Assembly: GCA_017308255.1 (NCBI GenBank)
Contig: JAFKFN010000021.1
Location: 1-59,276 of the forward strand
Length of the DNA: 59,276 nucleotides
Source: Altererythrobacter sp.
GTDB taxonomy: Bacteria > Pseudomonadota > Alphaproteobacteria > Sphingomonadales > Sphingomonadaceae
Direction: 5' to 3'
In this document: positions 16,576 through 24,140 of the stretch, one piece after another
Layout of the letters: each line of letters begins with the position of its first letter
How positions within the stretch are numbered: the stretch's first letter is position 1
Program-made: the position numbers and the translations under genes
Notes under the pieces: model-generated
The model's input: only the letters and a program-made list of their open reading frames with translations
What the model was told of the DNA's origin: nothing
The model's database searches: none

Positions 16576-17550
16576 TCACTTCCCCGGCGGTTTAAGGAAC
16601 ATCGTGAACTGGACCGGCTTCTTGCCGTAATGTTGTGCGACGCGCTGACGAAGTTCATGAATATCATCGCATGTCTTAGCCATGCCGATGATCTCGTAGC
16701 AGCGTGAGACAAGCTGCCTGACTCCGACGTTCTCCGTGAGTTGACGGTGCCAATGCACCCCACCCTTAGGCTTGTTCGCTTTCAGATACTCAGCCACGTC
16801 CGGGTCGAGAGTATCGTAGATCATTTCGATAACCAGCTTCCCCCACCACTTGGGGCGAGAGTGCAAGGCTCCCTTCCATTTCGTCAATCGACCGAACTCC
16901 TGCCAAAGCTCATCCGGGAAGGTTTTTTCCCAATCCCTTAGTTCGTCGGCAATAAAGGCACGCAGTTTGACCTGCAGGGCGTCTTCCGCGCGCTCGTACT
17001 GGTAGCCGGTTGCTTCATCGACCAGCGCATCAAGACCCGTCCGGGTAAGGCCTGCCGTCAATACCGCGCAGCGGATCGCAATTTCGCGCTGCCGCTCGGT
17101 AAGGGACGCCCCTTCGTAGAGCGCCTGCACGTAGCCACGGCAGATCAACTCGAAGTGCTCCGTGGTAATGCCAAGCCCCGGCCACTGCGTTCCGGGGATG
17201 GAAAACCTGACCACTTCCTGCAGGATTTTATCTATATTTATGTATGGGTTAAGGGCCTTCTGTCCCACATAATCCTGCAGGCTCCCGCGTTCCACATTTG
17301 CGATCGCTTTGGTTGTGGAGCCTGACGACAAGACGCGTGTTCCATCCTCAAGGACGTAGCAGTCTATTTCGTTGCCGCCCAAGTCCAGAACGCCGCGCCA
17401 GGTCGCAACCGGGAGGCTTTCGTCCGCTACCTCTCGATTACCCTTACCGGGGCCTTCCGGCGCACTGCCCGTCCCTGCAGCAACTATAGCCTTAGTTACA
17501 TCATCAAATGCCGCGTCTATCGGCTCAATCATCTTTTTATCGTCAGGCAT
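16576..17550 (-). CDS. P63C domain-containing protein (IS passenger gene)
   Basis: A 324-residue protein with no signal peptide or membrane segment. The first part contains TWRGVLDLGGNEIDCYVLEDGTRVLSS; the C-terminal half (IYDTLDPDVAEYLKANKPKGGVHWHRQLTENVGVRQL) corresponds to the P63C domain, a family of unknown function seen in phages and mobile elements. The ATG at 17550 lies inside the end of the transposase gene (8-base overlap), so translation is probably coupled. It ends nine bases before the left terminal repeat. Its position fully inside the inverted repeats makes it cargo of the IS. The family call is by recollection of the motif pattern. Confidence 0.75.
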   Translation of the reverse strand: MPDDKKMIEPIDAAFDDVTKAIVAAGTGSAPEGPGKGNREVADESLPVATWRGVLDLGGNEIDCYVLEDGTRVLSSGSTTKAIANVERGSLQDYVGQKALNPYINIDKILQEVVRFSIPGTQWPGLGITTEHFELICRGYVQALYEGASLTERQREIAIRCAVLTAGLTRTGLDALVDEATGYQYERAEDALQVKLRAFIADELRDWEKTFPDELWQEFGRLTKWKGALHSRPKWWGKLVIEMIYDTLDPDVAEYLKANKPKGGVHWHRQLTENVGVRQLVSRCYEIIGMAKTCDDIHELRQRVAQHYGKKPVQFTMFLKPPGK

Positions 17551-18472
17551 GAATCAGACCTTTGTAGGTGAGGCGCTTACCGACCATCCGGCTAATGGTC
17601 ATGTCGATGAACGGCATGGTGCCGGTGCGTGCCGTGTTGTGACGGAACGAGTATTCGTTGACATAGCGGTGCAGGTGCTTCGCACTCATATAGTGGTAAA
17701 TGCCGATGTAGCCGCGCTTCAGCAGTGACCAGAAACTCTCGATGCCATTTGTATGGGCCATGTCGCGGACGTATTCGCCAACCGAGTGATTGATGCGAAC
17801 ATGATTGAAACCAGCAGCGGCGAGGCCGACGTAGCCGCCGTGGGTGTCGGTCACGACAGTAGCGCCGGGGTTCGCGTAGGCTCGAACAAAAGCGCCCAGC
17901 GTACTGGCCTTGGTGTCCTGCACCACGACGGCGCGGACTTCGCCAGTTTCGGAGCGGATGCCTGCTACGGCAGTCTTGCCAACCGAGCCACGACCAGCGC
18001 GAAGCTTCCTATCCGCGTGCTTGTTCTTCTCTCGCCCGCCGACATAGGTTTCATCGACTTGAACGTAATCGCCCATGCCTCCGCCTTGGCCAGACAGCCA
18101 CGTTTCACGGATGCGCTGGGCAAGGAACCATGCCGACTTTTGGGTGATGCCAAGTTCGCGTGCCATCTGCGTGGATGGGATGCCCTTCCGCGCCGTGGTC
18201 ATCATGTAGATCGCCATCAGCCACTTGTGCAGTGGTAGGCGTGATTCAGCCAGAACGGTGCCAGTGCGAACGCTGAAGTGCTGGCGGCAATCCCTGCAGC
18301 GATAAGGCATCGGCTTGAGGTTCTTGATTCCCGCAACCGACAAGCTCCCGCAGTGCGGACAAGCCACTTCACCGCCCCAGCGGTTGTTCTCGAAGTACTG
18401 GCGAGCAGCTTCCTCGTCCGGAAAGCGCTGGAAGAACTGATAGAGGCTGACAGATTCGGGCTTGTCGGTCAT
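17543..18472 (-). CDS. IS1595-family transposase
   Basis: A 309-residue protein with an N-terminal zinc ribbon (C38, C41, C59, C62), a helix-turn-helix region (STQMARELGITQKSAWFLAQRIR) and an ISXO2-like DDE domain: D140 in VQVDETYVGG, D209 in VVTDTHGGY, and the third site in HTNGIESFWSLLKR (N242/E245). It catalyses element excision and insertion at the inverted repeats. The gene is full length with no frameshift. It starts 45 bases inside the right terminal repeat and overlaps the P63C gene at its 3' end. Confidence 0.93.
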   Translation of the reverse strand: MTDKPESVSLYQFFQRFPDEEAARQYFENNRWGGEVACPHCGSLSVAGIKNLKPMPYRCRDCRQHFSVRTGTVLAESRLPLHKWLMAIYMMTTARKGIPSTQMARELGITQKSAWFLAQRIRETWLSGQGGGMGDYVQVDETYVGGREKNKHADRKLRAGRGSVGKTAVAGIRSETGEVRAVVVQDTKASTLGAFVRAYANPGATVVTDTHGGYVGLAAAGFNHVRINHSVGEYVRDMAHTNGIESFWSLLKRGYIGIYHYMSAKHLHRYVNEYSFRHNTARTGTMPFIDMTISRMVGKRLTYKGLIHA

Positions 18473-18539
18473 GCCGACTTTCTAGCCGTAAAATCCTGCA
18501 GGTGTCAATGAATTTTGGCTAGTTATGTATATAGGCCCC

Positions 18540-18547
18540 CAATTATT
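18540..18547 (+). repeat. Right 8-base target site duplication of the IS1595 element
   Basis: Second copy of CAATTATT; the first is at 16537-16544. The GAG that continues the interrupted Nmad3 reading frame follows immediately. Confidence 0.9.
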
Positions 18548-19194
18548 GAGGGGCGTCCGATAAGCCTTCCCATTCCCACGCGCCGACGTTCGATCACAAC
18601 ATACGATCATCTTGGGTTAGGCGAGATTGTCGAACGGGTTACGCGCGGCAAAATCGCTCGGGACCATCTTTGCCATGAAGACCCTATGTTCACGCGCGGC
18701 CAATGCTTGTTTGGTCAATGTGGCGCGGCGCAATCTCACCTTCGTAATATGGGGGTTGGGGCTGGCGATGTATTCCTGTTTTTCGGATTGTTTGCCGATG
18801 AGCAGTCGGGCGAACGCCACCACCGGATATTTGGCTATCTTCGGGTTGATGACGTGATTTCGCCGTCGACCGGCGAGCTTGGCGAATTGGATCGGCCGCA
18901 CCCGCATACGCTCGGGGAGTGGAACGAAAACAACACCATCTATCGGGGTGCTGGCGAGGTCGCGCGCAAAGACCATGAAACCTTGCGCCTGACTCAACCG
19001 GGTGGCCCTCTGCGGCATTGGGCCGTGCCGGATTGGCTTAGGGCGGCTGGATTGTCGTTCCACGGCAAGCCCGAGCGTTGGTTGGCCGATAACCGGCTTG
19101 AGGTGGTCGCGCGTGGACAAGAGTTCGTTGCCGACATTGGCGATGACGCTGCCGCCCGCGACTGGCTGGACCAAACCTTAGAGACAATCCGGTT

Positions 19195-19731
19195 ATGACG
19201 CGGATTCTGCGCTACATCTTGCAGCACGATACCAGCATGGCTCCGTGCATCGACCGTGGGCTAGTGTCGCTGGCAACGTGCAAGCCCAAAATCCGGGCGA
19301 GTGCGAAACCCGGTGAATGGGTTGTCGGATTTCGTCCGAGTCCGGCCCCGCGCGGGATTGTTGTATGGGCGGGGCGGGTTGCTCATAATGTGGCGGTTGG
19401 CGACTATGAGCGCCAGCATCGCGGGCGTTCTGACGCGGTGTATCGTGCAAAGCGGGGCGGCGGGTTCAAGCGTCTGCGGCCGGACTACCATCCCGAAGAC
19501 GATGAGTTTCGGAAAGACACGTCCGCGCCGGTGCTGATCTTCGATCCAGACGCAACATGGTATTTCGGGGTGGAGCCGCACATGCTTCCCGGAAAGCTGA
19601 TTCACCTTGCGGCTGGAGGGCGAGGCCATCGGGTCAATGGTGTGAATGAGGGAGACGCCGCCGAGCTTCAATTGTGGCTATCCAGTATCGCGGCACCCGG
19701 TACATGCCCGCCCGCACAATCCCGCCCCTAA
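19195..19731 (+). CDS. Nmad2-family protein (putative base-modification factor)
   Basis: A 178-residue protein with LATCKPKIRASAKPGEWVVGFRPS near the start and later motifs DAVYRAK and ATWYFG. This pattern matches nucleotide modification associated domain 2 (Nmad2), a predicted component of modified-DNA systems with unknown chemistry. The ATG overlaps the Nmad3 stop (ATGA), so both genes form a translationally coupled pair. With Nmad3 interrupted by the IS, expression of this gene now depends on any promoter in the IS end or downstream. No signal peptide or membrane helix is seen. Confidence 0.7.
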   Translation: MTRILRYILQHDTSMAPCIDRGLVSLATCKPKIRASAKPGEWVVGFRPSPAPRGIVVWAGRVAHNVAVGDYERQHRGRSDAVYRAKRGGGFKRLRPDYHPEDDEFRKDTSAPVLIFDPDATWYFGVEPHMLPGKLIHLAAGGRGHRVNGVNEGDAAELQLWLSSIAAPGTCPPAQSRP

Positions 19732-19867
19732 GCGCCTGCGCTGCTCATAGAGCGTGTTGCGCGGGGTTAGGAGGTCACGGCTTTGCGTAACTGGCCTAGC
19801 ACTGACGCCAGCTTCTGCCCGTCGCGCTTTAGCGCAACCAGCATTGCTTGCGCCTCGCCCTGATCTA

Positions 19868-20928
19868 GAGTCGATCTGATTGAGGTTTACGCATAGCCTG
19901 CGTTTTGGATGTAGTTGGTACATTCGAGAGGAGAGAAGTGATCGAGCAGGGAGCCGATGCGGCGCCATGTGGCTTCGACGGTGCGCTCGTTGGCCTTATG
20001 CAGCAGGCGTTTGAGTTTGGAGAAGACCTGTTCGATCGGATTGATGTCGGGTGAGTAGGGCGGCAGGAAGAAGAGCTTGATGCCGGCCGCCCTGAGGAGC
20101 TTTCGCACCCGGCTGCCCTTGTGGCTGCCGAGGTTGTCGATGACGACGATGCTGCCCGGCTCCAGTTCGGGGATGAGGAACTGCTCGACCCAGGTCGCGA
20201 AGGTCTCGCCGTTGATCGGTCCGTCGATCACGCAAGGCGCGACGATGCCGTCGTGCCTGAGGCCAGCGATGAAGGTGAGCGTCTTCCAGTGTCCGTGCGG
20301 GACCTTGGCGATCAGCGGCCGGCCCCGGTTGCCCCAGCCATGCGTGCGGGTCATGTTGGTCTTCGCCCAAGTCTCGTCGATGAAGACCATGCGCCGCACC
20401 GTCGCAGGGTCTATCCGGCGCTGGAGCCAGAGCCAGCGGGCACGGCGGCGGACGACGTCCGGGCGATCCTGCTCCTTGGCGAAGAGCGTCTTTTTTTGAA
20501 CGACTTGCCGCAGCGCTTGAGGAACCGCCACAGCGTGTCACGGCAGACCGTGATCCCACGCTCTTCGCGCAGCGCCGCCACCAGGTCGGCCAGCGTCGGA
20601 TCGCACTCGCGCTCGAGACGCGCCAGCAACCACTCCCGCTCGCCGGCCAGAACCACCGGCCTGCGGCCGCCCATCGCCTTCGCCGACAGCTTCCCGGTCG
20701 CCCGCCATCGCTGCGCCCACTTCACCCCGGTGCTTGCGCTCACCTCAAGCTGGCGGGCCGCAGATCGCGCCGACATCCCGCGATCCAACGCCCGGCAAAA
20801 CCGCTCTCGCAAATCCTCAGAATAGGCTCGTGCCATCGCTGCTGGCCTCCTGCCCAGCCAGCAGCTTGAATCATAAAATCAACCTCGTGGGAATCCCTCT
20901 CGAGATTCAATTTCAATCAGATCGACTC
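19868..20928. mobile_element. IS630-family insertion sequence
   Basis: 1061 bases with 16-base inverted repeats GAGTCGATCTGATTGA (19868-19883) and TCAATCAGATCGACTC (20913-20928), flanked by duplicated TA (19866-19867 and 20929-20930), the target typical of IS630/Tc1 elements. It contains one transposase gene read with a -1 frameshift. Confidence 0.9.
19887..20836 (-). CDS. IS630-family transposase (-1 frameshift)
   Basis: Two overlapping frames make one protein of about 316 residues. The first (from 20836) holds the helix-turn-helix DNA-binding region (MARAYSEDLRERFCRALDRG, then SARSAARQLEVSASTGVKWAQ). The second holds the DDE domain: VFIDETWAKTNM, VVIDNLGSHKG and PYSPDINPIEQVFSKLKRLL. The join is at a run of seven A on the coding strand (complement of 20491-20497). 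Slipping back one base gives SFKKKTLFAKEQDRPDV, the usual IS630 sequence, so this is probably programmed frameshifting rather than decay. Confidence 0.88.
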
Positions 20929-21017
20929 TAGAGCCAATGCGTTTCGCTCCGCCTGACGCGAGCGGATTGACAATTGACGCAGAACGAGAACCCATTGACC
21001 GCCACAGTCAACTGGGA

Positions 21018-21029
21018 CCTCCGCTACCA
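21018..21029 (+). repeat. attR: 12-base copy of the tRNA-Met 3' end
   Basis: CCTCCGCTACCA, identical to 16240-16251 and in the same orientation. It marks the right edge of the island, 44 bases from the stop codon of the SGNH gene. Confidence 0.6.
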
Positions 21030-21073
21030 ACAACAATCTTGAAATCGCCGGACACTTCCGACCAGCGGCCGCG

Positions 21074-22165
21074 CTATTTCCGAAGCTGGCCGTCCAGTAC
21101 CTTGGCGAGTTCGCGGGCGAGCCGGAGATCGTTGTCGTCGGTGAAATGGCTGTCGGGAAGATAGCCCCTCGGGTCCATCGGATCGACGTAATCGTGCGTG
21201 GCGATGTAGGGGATGTCGTCCCGGGCGAGCGTGTCGGCCAGGGCGCGGTATAGCTGGTCGCCATAGCCGAAACTGTCGACGACGTAGATCACCGGCACCA
21301 GACCCCTCGCCCGCGCCTGCCTGGCGAAATCCGCGACGATCGCATTCGCCACCCGCACCGGTTCGCTCTGCGGATCGTAGCCCTGGGCGGTCAGGACCTT
21401 GGTCCGCCAGGTGCGATCGCGCTGCTGCGACCACGCTCTTCTCAGCAGCCGGACCACGGTGGAATTGTCGAGCCAGGTTCCGCGGACCAGGAGCGGATCG
21501 AAGAACGGGTCGGTGCGGGAGAATTGGGCGAGGGCCGCTTTCCACAAGGCCGGATCGTACAAGGCGCGGGTATAGCCTTCGAAGCTCTCGTAAGGTGGAG
21601 GAATCCGCTTCAATTCCTGCCCGGCGACAATGAACCTGTCCGCAGTGTAGGGCATGGCGAAGCTGGTGTTCCAGTCCATCGGGGTCGGCGAAACGATCAT
21701 CGGCAAGGTCGACGACATGATGGCGAGGACCACGGCGCGGCCATGGCCGCTGTCCTTGTCGCGCAGGAACGCGCCATAGGACCAGTTCGTGCTCGCCCCC
21801 GGCGCGCCGACGGAGCGGACCCGATAGTTGGGTGAGACCTTGTGCAGCGCGTCCGCCAGCCGGACCGCATGCGACATGCCGTAGATCGTCACCTCGGTGC
21901 TGCCGGGTTTCGCCGGCCGTTCGACCGCTTCGAGCGGCTCGTACCAGCCGGACAGCGTGATCGGTGCGGTTTCTGCCGGGTCCGGGCGCGTGCCTCGCCG
22001 CAGGCGCCCCTCCATCGATCGGCCGTAATCGAAATAGAGCTGCAGCGCGCCGGGATTGAGGTCCTTGGGATCGCGGGGATAGGGGAGGGCGATATTCACG
22101 GCGATGTCGAGCACCACGAGCCAGAGCAACGCCCAGGCGAGCGTGACGAAGCTGCGGCGGCGCAT
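21074..22165 (-). CDS. SGNH-like protein, partner of the MBOAT acyltransferase (AlgJ/AlgX type)
   Basis: About 363 residues with an N-terminal hydrophobic helix (about 6-28), so membrane-anchored or exported to the periplasm. It has an SGNH-like fold: the nucleophile motif reads YGMSHA (Ser98) and the C-terminal Asp/His pair is PDSHFTDDND (D338, H340), both as in alginate O-acetylation proteins. The start at 22165 is set by GAGGAG upstream; a longer frame would overlap the MBOAT gene. It follows the MBOAT gene by ten bases on the same strand, implying that both acylate a secreted polysaccharide. Confidence 0.78.
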   Translation of the reverse strand: MRRRSFVTLAWALLWLVVLDIAVNIALPYPRDPKDLNPGALQLYFDYGRSMEGRLRRGTRPDPAETAPITLSGWYEPLEAVERPAKPGSTEVTIYGMSHAVRLADALHKVSPNYRVRSVGAPGASTNWSYGAFLRDKDSGHGRAVVLAIMSSTLPMIVSPTPMDWNTSFAMPYTADRFIVAGQELKRIPPPYESFEGYTRALYDPALWKAALAQFSRTDPFFDPLLVRGTWLDNSTVVRLLRRAWSQQRDRTWRTKVLTAQGYDPQSEPVRVANAIVADFARQARARGLVPVIYVVDSFGYGDQLYRALADTLARDDIPYIATHDYVDPMDPRGYLPDSHFTDDNDLRLARELAKVLDGQLRK

Positions 22166-22175
22166 GGCCGGCTCC

Positions 22176-23798
22176 TCAGAACTGGAAATAGATGAATTGA
22201 GCGGGTTCATTGCTCATTCCCATCAGGGTGAGAAACAGCATCAGCGCGATTGCCAGGCCGACCAGGGCCGGGGGAAGGCGGCGATAAAAGCGAGGATCGC
22301 CACCAAGGCGATATTGGGTGATTTCCAACACGATCAAAAGCAGAACGCCTGCCGCTGCCGAGATCGCGGGAAGACCGGCTTCGAAGACAAGGCCCCCGCG
22401 GCCTGTCAGCAGCGTGGTGGTATAAGTGGCGATCTGATCGAACGATCGTGCCCGGAAGAGAAGCCAGCCATATAAGGTGACGATCCCGAACCCGGCTATC
22501 TTGAGCACCACTTTCGCCAGTCCGTCGCGTGCCGGCCCGACACGAGAGACGAGCACGCGATGGGCACTGAGCGCGGTGCCGTGATAGAAGCCCCACAGGA
22601 CATAGTTCCAGGCGGCGCCATGCCACAGGCCGCCCAGGACCATCGTCAGCATGAGGTTGCGGCAGGTGAAGGCCAGGCTGCCGCGATTGCCGCCAAGCGG
22701 CTTGTAGAGATAATCGCTGAGCCAGGTGGACAGGCTGATATGCCAGCGCTGCCAGAATTCGCGTGGCGACCGGGCGAAGTACGGCTGGTTGAAATTATAC
22801 CTGAGTTCGACGCCGAACAGCTTGGCCACGCCGCGCGCGATGTCCGAATAGCCGGAGAAGTCGCAATAGATCTGGATGGCAAAAGCTGCCGTGCCGACGA
22901 CAATGGTCATCCAGCTGGGGTCCGGAATCGCGTAAGCCTGATCCACTGTCGAGGCCATGCCGTCGGCGATCGCGATTTTCTTGAACATGCCGAGGACGAT
23001 CAGGAACAGGCCGCGGCGGATCTGGTCGGCGGTGATCGTGCGGGGGGAAGCCATCTGCGGCAGCAGGTGTTTCGCCCGCTCGATCGGCCCCGCCACCAGC
23101 GGCGGGAAGAACGATACGAACAAGGCAAAGTCGAAGAACCGCGCGGTCGGCTTGAATTCGCGCCGGTAGATATCGATGGCGTAGCTCATCGACTGAAATG
23201 TGTAGAACGAGATGCCGACGGGCAGCACGATGTTGAGGTGCAGCCTCTCCGTCTGGACTCCAAGCTCTCCTAGAGCCTCGGTCAAGCTATCGACGAAGAA
23301 GTTGAAATATTTGAAGAACCCCAGGACAAGAAGCTGCATGAGGATGCTAAGGGTCACGCAGGCCTTGCGTCGCCGCTCTTTTTCCAGCCGGGACAGAATG
23401 TGATAGGCCAAGGCCGCGACTGTCAGGAAAGCCGGTATGCCGACGAGGACATAGGGCATGAATTCGGAAATCAGCGGCGCCCGGGGCGCGCCGCCTCCGA
23501 TCCGGTGAAACACCTCCGATGCGTCGAAGCCCACCAGAAACAAGGCGGCCCCCGACAGGAAGATGGCCGGTATGAGCTTTTCCGCGAGGCGAAGGCGGCC
23601 TCTATAGAGAACCAGCCCGGTCCAGAAATCGATCGAAGTCGAAAACGACATCAGGAACAGGAAGCGCCAGTCCCACCATCCGTAAAAAATATAGCTGGCC
23701 AGAAGGAGCAGCCAGTTCTGGCCCCGGAAAGGAAGAACGCGGTAGAGCGGATAAACGATGGCCAGGAAGATCAGGAACGTGATCGAGTTGAACAGCAT
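22176..23798 (-). CDS. MBOAT family O-acyltransferase (AlgI-like)
   Basis: A 540-residue polytopic inner-membrane protein. MBOAT signatures include FFKYFNFF, LPVGISFYTFQSMSYAIDIYR, DFSGYSDIA, EFWQRWHISLS and the catalytic-type His393 in LWHGAAWN. AlgI-like proteins pass acetyl groups from the cytoplasm to periplasmic transferases that modify polysaccharides. The next gene (SGNH-like) is the expected periplasmic partner. Their place at the edge of the exopolysaccharide region suggests they decorate that polymer, though this is inference. Confidence 0.9.
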   Translation of the reverse strand: MLFNSITFLIFLAIVYPLYRVLPFRGQNWLLLLASYIFYGWWDWRFLFLMSFSTSIDFWTGLVLYRGRLRLAEKLIPAIFLSGAALFLVGFDASEVFHRIGGGAPRAPLISEFMPYVLVGIPAFLTVAALAYHILSRLEKERRRKACVTLSILMQLLVLGFFKYFNFFVDSLTEALGELGVQTERLHLNIVLPVGISFYTFQSMSYAIDIYRREFKPTARFFDFALFVSFFPPLVAGPIERAKHLLPQMASPRTITADQIRRGLFLIVLGMFKKIAIADGMASTVDQAYAIPDPSWMTIVVGTAAFAIQIYCDFSGYSDIARGVAKLFGVELRYNFNQPYFARSPREFWQRWHISLSTWLSDYLYKPLGGNRGSLAFTCRNLMLTMVLGGLWHGAAWNYVLWGFYHGTALSAHRVLVSRVGPARDGLAKVVLKIAGFGIVTLYGWLLFRARSFDQIATYTTTLLTGRGGLVFEAGLPAISAAAGVLLLIVLEITQYRLGGDPRFYRRLPPALVGLAIALMLFLTLMGMSNEPAQFIYFQF

Positions 23799-24140
23799 GG
23801 CCTGTCGCTATCTCTCGTGAAGAACGCATTTCGCCATGCCTACGCCTCCCCGCCCCGGCACATCGCTGTCCCCGGCCTATGGTAGCGAAGCAAAGCCCCG
23901 AAGCGCTTTCGCACGCAAATTCGCTATTTCGTCAAGGAGGTGCGTTTCCGTGTCCCAAATTGGTTTGGTCCGGCGGAGGGGAAATATCGCTGATATTCCA
24001 AAGAGACGGGGCCCACGCGACATTTTTAAGCAGCGCTAGGGTTTGACCTGCCTTTCGCCCTGGGTGAACGCCGAGTGCGCGGGCGGGGCAGTCACCAGTC
24101 GGCGCCCGCCCCACAATAAAGACCGGTCGGCTGTTGGCGG
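23799..24140. other. Gene-free region upstream of the MBOAT gene
   Basis: 342 bases with no convincing gene. It should contain the promoter of the MBOAT-SGNH pair and the 3' end of the DUF1996 transcript (both read leftward). A GC-rich inverted repeat (GGGCGGG/CCCGCCC) lies at about 24075-24110 but lacks a T-tract in either direction, so a terminator is not certain. Confidence 0.4.

Larger units (their letters stand above)
16545..18539. mobile_element. IS1595-family element carrying a P63C passenger gene
   Basis: 1995 bases bounded by perfect 23-base inverted repeats, 16545-16567 and 18517-18539, beginning GGGGCCTATATACATAACTA. An 8-base target duplication CAATTATT flanks it. It encodes a DDE transposase of the IS1595 group and a second gene for a P63C-domain protein, both on the minus strand and overlapping. 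Passenger genes are known in this family. Intact ends, intact genes and an exact target duplication suggest recent insertion. Confidence 0.92.
16479..19198 (+). pseudogene. Nmad3-family protein gene, split by IS1595 insertion
   Basis: The 5' part (16479-16544) starts at a GTG behind GAGGA and encodes 22 residues, MRIVLSRKGFDTGSGGTASP plus II. The 3' part resumes in frame at 18548 with EGRPISLPIP and continues to a stop at 19198, including GQCGAAQSHLRNMGVGAGDVFLFFGLF. Joined, they give 238 residues typical of nucleotide modification associated domain 3 (Nmad3), a family predicted by comparative genomics to act in modified-base DNA systems; its reaction is unknown. The break is exactly an IS1595 element plus one copy of an 8-base target duplication, so precise excision would restore the gene. 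It overlaps the Nmad2 gene by four bases (ATGA). Confidence 0.8.
19767..21016 (-). pseudogene. Small reading frame interrupted by IS630
   Basis: Reading leftward, the frame VDCGGQWVLVLRQLSIRSRQ (ending near 20957) runs on to the IS630 junction. Across the junction it continues with DQGEAQAMLVALKRDGQKLA (19868 downward) to a TAA at 19767-19769. Omitting the IS and one TA joins the two parts in a single frame of about 60 codons rich in Ala, Leu and Arg. The upstream end runs into the att repeat and no clear start is visible, so it may be the C-terminal tail of a lost gene. No family is recognised. Confidence 0.35.
16252..21029. mobile_element. tRNA-Met-targeted genomic island (4.8 kb) with base-modification genes
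   Basis: The segment between the tRNA-Met end and the repeated 12-base tRNA end at 21018-21029 holds only accessory content: an Nmad3-Nmad2 gene pair, two insertion sequences and a broken small frame. Removing the IS1595 element with one target copy (2003 bases) and the IS630 element with one TA (1063 bases) leaves about 1712 bases. No integrase or relaxase is seen, so it was either moved in trans or is the remnant of a larger element. Chromosomal genes (mltG on the left, an SGNH/MBOAT pair on the right) resume directly outside the repeats. The short att core is the weakest part of the case. Confidence 0.6.

Noticed and set aside
18617-19174. Minus-strand ORF of 185 residues
   Set aside because: It lies opposite the Nmad3 3' part, which is the frame with family-like motifs; the minus frame shows none.
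20121-20825. Plus-strand ORF of 234 residues inside the IS630 element
   Set aside because: It is the antisense shadow of the transposase and has no recognisable motif.
24075-24110. GC-rich inverted repeat downstream of the DUF1996 lipoprotein gene
   Set aside because: It has no T-tract on either strand, so it is not called a terminator.
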